Source: Aureibaculum flavum (GTDB taxonomy: Bacteria; Bacteroidota; Bacteroidia; Flavobacteriales; Flavobacteriaceae). From it: a stretch of 64,000 nucleotides of DNA. Under the pieces are notes generated by a model that did not search any database, was not told where the DNA came from, and saw nothing but the letters and a program-made list of their open reading frames with translations. The stretch covers positions 1 through 64,000 of the forward strand of contig NZ_JAEHFJ010000004.1 in NCBI RefSeq assembly GCF_016406085.1. The letters run 5' to 3'. Position 1 is the first letter of the stretch. The number at the start of each line of letters is the position of its first letter. Positions 29,962-37,083 of this stretch are shown here, one piece after another. The position numbers and the translations under genes were made by a program.

Positions 29962-30906
29962 ATGCAATTCAACAACAACAAACGCTACAACGATTACTCG
30001 TCCTATATCAAACGGACATTTTCTGAGCGTGTTCAAAAAATTTCGTTAGATACAGGTTTTACATGTCCAAACAGAGATGGTACTAAAGGAGTAGGAGGTT
30101 GCACCTATTGTAATAATAGTACCTTTAATCCTTATTATTGTAAACCTAACAAGAGCATTACCCAACAGTTAGAAGAAGGCATTGCATTCTTTTCCAAAAA
30201 ATATAAAACACAGCAATATTTAGCCTATTTTCAAGCGTATACCAATACTTACGCAGACATTAATTTGGTGAAGCAATTGTATTACGAGGCCATCAATCAT
30301 CCAAAAGTAATAGGCTTGGTTATTGGGACACGACCAGATTGTATCAATGTCGATTTAATTGATTTTTTATCGGATTTAGCAAAGGACAACTACATTTCTT
30401 TAGAGTTTGGAGTGGAAAGTACCTTAGAAAGAACCCTTAAAGATGTAAATCGTTGCCACACGTATAAAGAAACGGTTGAAGCCTATGAACTCGCTAAAAA
30501 CAGGGGCTTGCATTTAGGTGCTCATATGATTATAGGCTTACCTGGAGAAAGTAAAGCTGATATTTTAAACCACGCCAAACAATTGTCCAAACTGCCTATA
30601 AATAGCTTGAAATTGCATCAATTACAAATAGTAAAACATACCATGATGGCAAAACAGTTTAAGGACAATCCAGAACAGTTTCGTTTATTTACGGTTGAAG
30701 ATTATGTAGATTTTATAACTGATTTTGTGGCCTTGTTAAGACCAGATATTATTATAGAACGGTTTATTAGCGAATCGCCAAGTCATTTATTAATTGCACC
30801 AAAATGGAATTTGAAGAATTTTGAAATTGTTGCGAAAATTGATAAAAAATTAGTTGAAAAAGACCAATGGCAAGGGAAAAGTATTGAACCGTCATTGCAA
30901 TCTTAA
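29962..30906 (+). CDS. TIGR01212/YhcC-type radical SAM protein
   Basis: A 314-residue radical SAM enzyme. Cysteine motif: CPNRDGTKGVGGCTYC in the first 50 residues, followed by GTRPDCINVDLIDFLSD, LEFGVEST and HLGAHMIIGLPGE, and a closing SPSHLLIAPKW. These match TIGR01212 (YhcC). The family's reaction is not firmly established. Only 20 bp after its stop codon the repeat array begins, and two tRNA genes follow on the other strand. Confidence 0.9.
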   Translation: MQFNNNKRYNDYSSYIKRTFSERVQKISLDTGFTCPNRDGTKGVGGCTYCNNSTFNPYYCKPNKSITQQLEEGIAFFSKKYKTQQYLAYFQAYTNTYADINLVKQLYYEAINHPKVIGLVIGTRPDCINVDLIDFLSDLAKDNYISLEFGVESTLERTLKDVNRCHTYKETVEAYELAKNRGLHLGAHMIIGLPGESKADILNHAKQLSKLPINSLKLHQLQIVKHTMMAKQFKDNPEQFRLFTVEDYVDFITDFVALLRPDIIIERFISESPSHLLIAPKWNLKNFEIVAKIDKKLVEKDQWQGKSIEPSLQS

Positions 30907-30926
30907 AACCGTTATACTTATTACGA

Positions 30927-31740
30927 GGATTACGCCTCGTTCCTCGTCGTAAATTTTTATAAAGAAAGATATTAAATTTTAGATTGTGAGAATTCACAGG
31001 ATTACGCCTCGTTTCTCTTGGTGATTCTTATGGAGTGTTTTATTTAAATAAAAAAAAATAAAACTTTAGATAATGGAAATAAACAGGATTACTCCTCGTT
31101 CCTTGATGTGATCGTTGATTAATTTTATATAGTAAAATTCAGTTAATAAATAGGATTACGCCTCGTTCCTCGTCGTTATCATTATGGAGTGTTGTTATAT
31201 AGAAAGATATAAAATTTTAGATATTGAGAATAAACAGGATTACTCCTCGTTCCTCGTCGTGATCGTTGATTAATTTTATATAGTAAAATTCAGTTAATAA
31301 ATAAACAGGATTACTCCTCGTTCCTCGTCGTGATCGTTATGGAGTGTTTTTATAAAGAAAGTTATTAAATTTTAGATAGAGAGAGTATGGCAGGATTACT
31401 CCTCGTTCCTCGTCGTGATCCTGTGATGGGGTTTCATATAAAGAGATTATAAATTTTAGATAGTGAGAATAATCAGGATTACTCCTCGTTCCTCGTCGTG
31501 ATCGTTGATTAATTTTATATAGTAAAATTTAGTTAATAAACAGGATTACGCCTCGTTCCTCGTCGTGATCCTTATGGAGTGTTTTTATAAAGAAAGTTAT
31601 TAAATTTTAGATAGTGAGAATAAACAGGATTACTCCTCGTTCCTCGTCATGATCCTGTGATGGGGTTTCATATAAAGAGATTATAAATTTTAGAAAGTGA
31701 GAATAAACAGGATTACGCCTCGTTCCTCGTCGTGATCCTG
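30927..31740. repeat. Eleven-copy higher-order imperfect palindromic repeat array
   Basis: A core of about 28 bp (GGATTAC, then CCTCGTTCCTCGTCG, then TGATC) recurs at 30927, 30999, 31086, 31153, 31237, 31318, 31393, 31476, 31543, 31627 and 31710. Copies with a G form a stem of GGATTACG with CGTGATCC. Between cores lie three spacer types: A (TTGATTAATTTTATATAG), B (TTATGGAGTG...) and C (TGTGATGGGGTTTCATATAA). The order is B B A B A B C A B C C, so the block A-B-C of 31237-31475 is repeated at 31476-31709. Not coding. Spacing is 67-87 bp. Confidence 0.9.
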
Positions 31741-31768
31741 TGATGGGGTTGTTGCTCATTAAAAGCCT

Positions 31769-31800
31769 AAAATGGCGATGCCATTTTTGCGTCTTTTTTT
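31769..31800 (+). terminator. Hairpin with T tract after the repeat array
   Basis: AAAATGGC (31769-31776) pairs with GCCATTTT (31780-31787), and a run of seven T occurs at 31794-31800. It could terminate the radical SAM transcript. An outer 17-bp inverted repeat (31794-31810 with 31835-31851) surrounds a 24-base loop. Confidence 0.6.
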
Positions 31801-31846
31801 ATTTGTTTACTTATGCTCAACTTCGTTGGCAATGTAAACAAATAAA

Positions 31847-31881
31847 AAAAGCCTAAAGAATCAAAGATTCTTTAGGCTTTT
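31847..31881. terminator. Bidirectional terminator of tRNA-Pro
   Basis: AAAAGCCTAAAGAATC pairs perfectly with GATTCTTTAGGCTTTT over 16 bp around AAA. It lies at the 3' end of the minus-strand tRNA genes. Confidence 0.9.
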
Positions 31882-31886
31882 AATGG

Positions 31887-31961
31887 TCGGGGTGGCAGGA
31901 TTCGAACCTGCGACCTCCGCGTCCCAAACGCGGCGCGATAACCGGGCTACGCTACACCCCG
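31887..31961 (-). tRNA. tRNA-Pro (anticodon TGG)
   Basis: The minus strand reads a full cloverleaf. The acceptor stem CGGGGTG pairs with CACCCCG, with discriminator A. The anticodon stem-loop is CCGCG-TTTGGGA-CGCGG with TGG, and the T loop is TTCGAAT. CCA is not encoded. A terminator lies directly downstream. Confidence 0.95.
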
Positions 31962-32077
31962 AAAAAAACAGTTATCACTGTAAAACAATATTTCAAACAT
32001 CAATTGATGCTTTGTTGGTTATGGATGGGATTAACAATGTTGTTCCCTTTTACCACATACTGCAAATTTTATCCTCT

Positions 32078-32108
32078 CAAAGTTTTACAAGCAAGCTTGA
32101 CAACTTTG
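32078..32108. other. Hairpin between the two tRNA genes
   Basis: CAAAGTT pairs with AACTTTG, with an inner CAAGC/GCTTG stem. It may help processing of a tRNA-Ser/tRNA-Pro precursor or be a weak terminator. Confidence 0.35.
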
Positions 32109-32144
32109 TTCTGCTAAAATTTTACTCGCAGCTTTAATTGATTG

Positions 32145-32231
32145 CGGAGAGGAAGGGATTCGAACCCCCGGTACCCTTACGAGTACAACTCCTTAGCAGG
32201 GAGCCCCGATCGACCACTCCGGCACCTCTCC
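32145..32231 (-). tRNA. tRNA-Ser (anticodon GCT)
   Basis: An 87-nt class II tRNA. The acceptor stem GGAGAGG pairs with CCTCTCC, discriminator G. The anticodon loop is CTGCTAA with GCT, followed by the long variable arm and TTCGAAT T loop. It is transcribed in the same direction as tRNA-Pro 183 bp downstream, so the pair could be one unit. Confidence 0.95.
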
Positions 32232-32420
32232 AAAATTTTAATGAACAGCATTAATTTTTTAATGCGAGTGCAAATGTAATAAAATTTGATAATTTAAAAC
32301 CAAAAATAACGAGAGAAATTATAAAAAAAAAGAGAAAACGCAGTATTTCTCTTTTTAAAACAATTCAATGCTTTGTCTATCATTAATTTATGTCAGAAAT
32401 TTAGAATAAAACATTTTTAA

Positions 32421-32789
32421 TTATTCTTCTTCTGTGTAATCGTCAATATCTCTTCTGTCTTTTTTAGTAGGTCTACCAGTTCCTTTTTTTCTGTAATAAT
32501 CTTTAGAGTACTTTAAGACTTCTGAATTTTCAAAGGCTTCTTTCGGTGTGGTGTCTTTACGATAAAGATCTACAAGTTTGGCACCAACGCGGTTAGGAGG
32601 TAAGTCTAACACCTCTAATTCATAATTAATCTGATTTTTGCGGACTACAATTTTTTCACCTATATAAACCTCTTTTGAAGGTTTACAGTTAGATGCGTTT
32701 ATTTTTATATGCCCTTTTTTACAAGCATCTGTAGCTTTACTTCGGGTTTTGTAATACCGGGTTGTCCATAAATATTTATCTATTCGCAT
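32421..32789 (-). CDS. S4-domain RNA-binding protein (Hsp15-like)
   Basis: A 122-residue protein with an N-terminal S4 domain: MRIDKYLWTTRYYKTRSKATDACKKGHIKIN, then KPSKEVYIGEKIVV. A basic and then acidic tail follows (KKGTGRPTKKDRRDIDDYTEEE). It matches the Hsp15/YrfH group, which binds stalled large ribosomal subunits carrying nascent chains. Complete, and 12 bp after the terminator of the upstream S41 gene. Confidence 0.9.
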   Translation of the reverse strand: MRIDKYLWTTRYYKTRSKATDACKKGHIKINASNCKPSKEVYIGEKIVVRKNQINYELEVLDLPPNRVGAKLVDLYRKDTTPKEAFENSEVLKYSKDYYRKKGTGRPTKKDRRDIDDYTEEE

Positions 32790-32801
32790 AGTCTAAAACT
32801 T

Positions 32802-32838
32802 AAAAAGCTCATTTTACAATTTGTAAAATGAGCTTTTT
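32802..32838 (-). terminator. Terminator of the S41 peptidase gene
   Basis: AAAAAGCTCATTTTACAA pairs perfectly with TTGTAAAATGAGCTTTTT over 18 bp, with A/T tracts on both sides. Confidence 0.9.
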
Positions 32839-32852
32839 CTTAATATAATATA

Positions 32853-34340
32853 TTAATTTAATTCTTGAGGGATGATATACATTTCCTTAGAGAATTGTCT
32901 TTTATCAGCAGAATTAAATACTTTTTCATTTTTTAATTCAGGGCCTTTTATTGTTTGACCTTTACTTACTGTACCTCTAATATTATCTAAGGCAATTTTT
33001 AATAATGGCTCGTTTAAATCTCCAAATGGTTTCATATCAGAAATGTATTCAACTTGCTCTATATCTGGATTGAACCCAGCGGTATAATCACTTTGATCTA
33101 ATTTATTAAATATTTTAAAAGTGATGGGTTGCATAGCATTGGTATGATTTGTATTAATATTTGTAGAACTAAAATCAGGAGAATCATAAAGAGTAAAAGA
33201 ACCTACATTTTTACCATAAGTTGTTGTTCCAATTAAAATAACATTAGCATCTCCCATATAGGCTCTTAAGCCATTGATTACCATTTCACTTGCCGAAGCG
33301 GTGTCATCAGAGACTATGACATATAGTTTATTCAAGTTGGTTAACCTATTTAAAGTGAAATCTCCAGTATTATCACCATCTATGTCATAAATATATCCTT
33401 TATCAAAAAAAGGATAATAGGAGTCATCATCACTATTTTTAGAGTTATTGATTAATTTAGCAAAAACTTCATTCTCTGATGCGTTTCCATATATCATACT
33501 CGATAAATAGGCACATGTTAATACGGAACCACCTCCATTATATCTTAAGTCTAAAACCAATTCTTGAATATTTTGAGATTTAAAATCACCAAAAACAGCA
33601 TTCATTTCAGCATGGAAGGTATATTTGAAGCCATTATAAACTAAATAACCCACTTTTTTTCCGTCAATATCTAAAGTACTAGAATAATGAACAGGGTTTT
33701 CTACTACTTCTCGTAATGTTAAATTAGCTTCCTTGCCATTTGAAATAACAGACGCCTCCGAATTGTTAAATTCTAAAGTAGCAAACTTCATAGAGATACT
33801 ATTATCGCTGTAGTATTTATTTACTACTGAATAATTATCCAGATTTAATGAAACACCATTAAAAATGTTAAAAACATCACCCCTTTTTAATCCCGCTTCA
33901 GATGCCGGAGTATTAGGAACAATGTAGGTTATGTAACCTATAACTTCATCACCATCACTATTTAATCTAGCTAATGAAAATTCAAATCCGAATGCATCAT
34001 TAATGCCTCTACTTGAAGCATCTGAAGCTCTGTAATCGTCAATAAACCACGAAAACCTGTCAGAAGTACCTTTTTGGTATAATAAGGATTCAAATAATTC
34101 TTCAGGGTCATTATAACTATTTAAATAAGTATTGTAGTCACTTAATACATCATTTTTTGTGTCATCTAAATTTGCTACATCGCTTTGCCAATAATAATGA
34201 GTATTCAATCCTTTCCAAACAAAATCGTTAATTTCACTATTCAACTCAACGGTTGGTTCTTGAGGTTCATCTTTGTTTTTATCGCAATTGATAAATAATA
34301 AGGTAAGGAGAGTAACGGTGGTTAATACCAATTTCTTCAT
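32853..34340 (-). CDS. S41 family C-terminal processing peptidase, lipoprotein
   Basis: A 495-residue protein with a lipoprotein signal (LLTLLFINC, Cys about 19). An acidic linker is followed by a helical cap (about 40-100), a PDZ domain (about 110-200; NTPASEAGLKRGDVFNIFNG) and the S41 protease domain, with ELVLDLRYNGGG, the nucleophile in SDDTASASEMVINGL and the Lys base in TTTYGKNVGSF. It probably degrades or processes periplasmic or surface proteins. ATG 34340 is the only sensible start. Complete. Confidence 0.9.
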   Translation of the reverse strand: MKKLVLTTVTLLTLLFINCDKNKDEPQEPTVELNSEINDFVWKGLNTHYYWQSDVANLDDTKNDVLSDYNTYLNSYNDPEELFESLLYQKGTSDRFSWFIDDYRASDASSRGINDAFGFEFSLARLNSDGDEVIGYITYIVPNTPASEAGLKRGDVFNIFNGVSLNLDNYSVVNKYYSDNSISMKFATLEFNNSEASVISNGKEANLTLREVVENPVHYSSTLDIDGKKVGYLVYNGFKYTFHAEMNAVFGDFKSQNIQELVLDLRYNGGGSVLTCAYLSSMIYGNASENEVFAKLINNSKNSDDDSYYPFFDKGYIYDIDGDNTGDFTLNRLTNLNKLYVIVSDDTASASEMVINGLRAYMGDANVILIGTTTYGKNVGSFTLYDSPDFSSTNINTNHTNAMQPITFKIFNKLDQSDYTAGFNPDIEQVEYISDMKPFGDLNEPLLKIALDNIRGTVSKGQTIKGPELKNEKVFNSADKRQFSKEMYIIPQELN

Positions 34341-34624
34341 ATGTTTTTTTTAAAGTTTGTCGCAAAATAAGGAAATTTATTACAAATGCTAACAGGTTTG
34401 TAACAAAAATACAACTGGTTCGTCTTAAATTATAGACAACAGATTTGAAACATTAGAGTTAAGATTAAAACAATTTCTAATCATTGAATTTAAGTCACGC
34501 AATAATCAAACCAAAAAAAACATTAGTAACAAAATAAGCACTTAATCGTCTTTAAAATAGAGATGAGACGATGGAATAAATAAATTCGTGTTAATTTGTG
34601 ATATTAGTGCCAAACCAAACCAAA

Positions 34625-35134
34625 ATGCAACAAACTGAATTTTTAAATACAGTTTTACCGTTAAAAGACAAAGTTTTTAGATTAGCTAAAAGGTTGTTGG
34701 TCTCTATTGATGAGGCAGAGGATGCAACCCAAGAGTTATTCTTAAAATTATGGAAGAATAAAAGTAAGCTGAAAAATTATAGCAGTGTGGAGGCTTTCGC
34801 AATGACCATGACAAAAAATTATTGTTTAGATCAGCTAAAAGCTAAACGTTCCAATAATTTAAAATTAGTACATAGTAATTATAAGGATAATAATATCTCA
34901 TTAGAAAGAGATATTGAGGTAAAAGATAGTGTAAGTAAAGTACATGAGTTGATTGAAAATTTACCAGAAAAACAGAAATTAATAATACAATTAAGAGATG
35001 TTGAGAATTTTGAATTTGAAGAAATTGGCAAGATTCTTGACTTACAGCCAACAGCGGTGCGTGTAGCATTGTCGAGAGCAAGAAAAACAATAAGACAACA
35101 ATTGATAAAACAACATAACTATGGAATTAGCTAA
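34625..35134 (+). CDS. ECF-type RNA polymerase sigma factor
   Basis: A 169-residue sigma-70 family factor from ATG 34625; an in-frame GTG at 34598 is less likely. Region 2 contains LPLKDKVFRLAKRLL and EAEDATQELFLKLW; region 4 contains LPEKQKLIIQLRDVENFEFEEIGKIL and AVRVALSRARKTIRQQL. The stop overlaps the start of the putative anti-sigma gene by 14 bp, so the pair is co-translated. It probably directs transcription of the downstream DUF4252 genes or of envelope stress genes. Confidence 0.9.
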   Translation: MQQTEFLNTVLPLKDKVFRLAKRLLVSIDEAEDATQELFLKLWKNKSKLKNYSSVEAFAMTMTKNYCLDQLKAKRSNNLKLVHSNYKDNNISLERDIEVKDSVSKVHELIENLPEKQKLIIQLRDVENFEFEEIGKILDLQPTAVRVALSRARKTIRQQLIKQHNYGIS

Positions 35135-35558
35135 CATAGAACAACTAATTGAAAAATATGAAAATGCTGAAACTTCTTTGCAAGAAGAACAGGTATTGGC
35201 AACTTATTTTCAACAAGATAATACACCGGCACATTTACTAGAATATAAAGCAATGTTCGGTTATTTTAATGAGAGTAAAGCAGAACGTTTTACGAAGACC
35301 ATTCCTTTAAAAACTAAAAAGTCGTATTGGAAATGGGCTTCAGTAGCCGCTGCAGCAATCTTATTAGTTAGTATTTATACGGTTAATACCTCTGATAGTA
35401 TTTCAGATCAAGAGCGTAAAGATGCCAAACTAGCTTATCAAGAAACTCAGAAAGCATTCCAATTGATTTCTCAAAATCTAAATAAAGGAGAAAGTGTTGC
35501 TATTGCTGGATTACAAGAGTTTCAAAAAACACAGAATAAAGTATTTAAAAACAATTAA
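35121..35558 (+). CDS. Putative anti-sigma factor, single-pass membrane protein
   Basis: A 145-residue protein. The N-terminal 65 residues are acidic and helical (ELANIEQLIEKYENAETSLQEE), then a single membrane segment (about 74-90, YWKWASVAAAAILLVSIY) and a short extracytoplasmic tail. The overlap with the sigma gene and the topology suggest a membrane anti-sigma factor, but no zinc-binding motif is present, so the role is inferred from context. Confidence 0.7.
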   Translation: MELANIEQLIEKYENAETSLQEEQVLATYFQQDNTPAHLLEYKAMFGYFNESKAERFTKTIPLKTKKSYWKWASVAAAAILLVSIYTVNTSDSISDQERKDAKLAYQETQKAFQLISQNLNKGESVAIAGLQEFQKTQNKVFKNN

Positions 35559-35648
35559 AAAATAGAAATGATGAACACACTATATAATACTAAAGAAATG
35601 AAGTTTTCAACGAAAAATAACGATCTCAAAACAAATAATAGAAATATA

Positions 35649-36200
35649 ATGAATAAAACTAAAAATTTAATAATTGCATTAGCCTTAGTAATAGCACCTT
35701 TAGCAACTTTTGCACAATCAACATTTGATAATTTTGCTGATATGGATGATGTATCTGTAGTCACGGTAAATAAAAAAATGTTTGAGCTAATGGGTAAAGT
35801 AGCTGGAGAAACAGATGATGCAAAAGAGTATATTAGCCTTGTAAGTGGTCTTAATAGTTTAAGAGTGTTGGCTACTGAAAATGTTTCTATTGCCGCAGAA
35901 ATGAAAGCTAAAGTAGCTAGTTACTTAAAGTCTTCTAAGTTATCTGAGCTAATGAGTGTTAAGGACAAAGAAGGTAATGTTAAAATTTATATTAGAGAAG
36001 GTAAAGATGCAGATCATGTAAAAGAACTTTTTATGTTTATAGATGGTATTAGTACGGATATTGGCGGTGCAGATCGTGATGCAAAAGCTGTAATTGTTTC
36101 TATAACAGGTGATATTGATTTGAATAAAATTTCTAAGCTAACTGAGCAAATGAATATTCAAGGAGGTGAGCATTTAAAAGATGTAAAAAAGAAGAACTAA
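35649..36200 (+). CDS. DUF4252 domain protein, exported
   Basis: A 183-residue protein from ATG 35649, where a classic signal peptide begins (KTKNLIIALALVIAPLATFAQ). The in-frame extension from 35568 would bury it. The mature part is a DUF4252 domain (MFELMGKVAGETDDAKEY, then VKIYIREGKDADHVKELFMFIDG and ISKLTEQMN). The family is common in Bacteroidota behind ECF sigma factors. Function unknown. The next gene is a lipoprotein paralogue. Confidence 0.85.
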   Translation: MNKTKNLIIALALVIAPLATFAQSTFDNFADMDDVSVVTVNKKMFELMGKVAGETDDAKEYISLVSGLNSLRVLATENVSIAAEMKAKVASYLKSSKLSELMSVKDKEGNVKIYIREGKDADHVKELFMFIDGISTDIGGADRDAKAVIVSITGDIDLNKISKLTEQMNIQGGEHLKDVKKKN

Positions 36201-36272
36201 GACGCTGTAAAGTCATGGTAATAGGGCATTCCTTTTTAAAAGTAATTTGATAATCTCAAAACATATATTCCG

Positions 36273-36818
36273 ATGAAAACTATAACTAAAATACTATCTA
36301 TTTCAATTGTAATGCTATTATTTGCTTCTTGTGGAAGTAGTCCATCTTTACAAAAGTATTATATTGATAATCAAGACGATGATAACTTTAGATCTTTAGA
36401 TTTACCCGCAAGTTTGGTGAGTTTAAAAGATGATGCATCGGCAGAAGCACAGAGTACCTTAGCATCTATAAAAAAATTAAATGTGCTTGCCTTTGTGAAA
36501 AACGAAGCAAATGAGGCTCAGTATGCTTTAGAAAAAGCAAAAGTAAAAGCCATTATTAAAGATAAAAAATATGTTGAACTGATCCGTTTTAAGGATAAGG
36601 GTAGAGATGTTGTTGTTAAATATGAAGGAAGTGAAGAAGATAATTCTATCGATGAATTGGTTGTTTATGGAAATGATAAATCTCAAGGTTTTGCTTTAGT
36701 CAGAGTGTTGGGCGATAAAATGGAACCTGGTAAAATTCTTAAAATGATGAATGAAATAGGAGATATTGATGGAGATGGTTTTAAAGGCTTAAAAGATTTA
36801 GCAAAGAATATGAAATAA
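36273..36818 (+). CDS. DUF4252 domain lipoprotein
   Basis: A 181-residue lipoprotein (lipobox LLFASC, Cys about 20). A DUF4252 domain follows: SSPSLQKYYIDNQDDDNFRSLDLPASLV, VELIRFKDKGRDVVVKYEG and a C-terminal LKMMNEIGDIDGDGFKGLKDL. It is paralogous to the gene 72 bp upstream and ends with a terminator, so the sigma, anti-sigma and two DUF4252 genes form one operon (34625-36818). Confidence 0.85.
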   Translation: MKTITKILSISIVMLLFASCGSSPSLQKYYIDNQDDDNFRSLDLPASLVSLKDDASAEAQSTLASIKKLNVLAFVKNEANEAQYALEKAKVKAIIKDKKYVELIRFKDKGRDVVVKYEGSEEDNSIDELVVYGNDKSQGFALVRVLGDKMEPGKILKMMNEIGDIDGDGFKGLKDLAKNMK

Positions 36819-36873
36819 TTCTAATTAGGATAAATAATAGCAAGTGTTCTGCTTGTTGTTAAAAAAAAGTATA

Positions 36874-36907
36874 AACCTGAACACACATTGCGTTCAGGTT
36901 TTTTTTA
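36874..36907 (+). terminator. Terminator of the sigma/DUF4252 operon
   Basis: AACCTGAAC pairs with GTTCAGGTT around a 9-base loop, followed by a T tract. Confidence 0.9.
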
Positions 36908-37031
36908 TGTTTTAATTTTCTTTTGTAAAAAGACATCTATCACTTTCAATAAATCATCAAAAACCAAGTCGTTATTGTTGTGGTTTATTTCCAAACCGTA
37001 AGTGAATTCGCCTTGTCGCCTAAAAAAACGA

Positions 37032-37061
37032 TTGAATAATTTCTATAAAAGATTATCTTTG
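37032..37061 (+). promoter_or_regulatory. Promoter of the M1 aminopeptidase gene
   Basis: TTG at 37032-37034 and TATCTTTG at 37054-37061 are separated by 19 bp, fitting the Bacteroidota -33/-7 pattern. The start codon lies 22 bp downstream. Confidence 0.65.
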
Positions 37062-37083
37062 TGGCCTAAATATACTATAAACA

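Noticed and set aside
30927-31740. CRISPR array
   Set aside because: The spacers are themselves repeated in three types and lengths vary, and no cas genes are near.
31883-32137. 84-residue plus-strand reading frame
   Set aside because: It overlaps the tRNA-Pro gene on the opposite strand.
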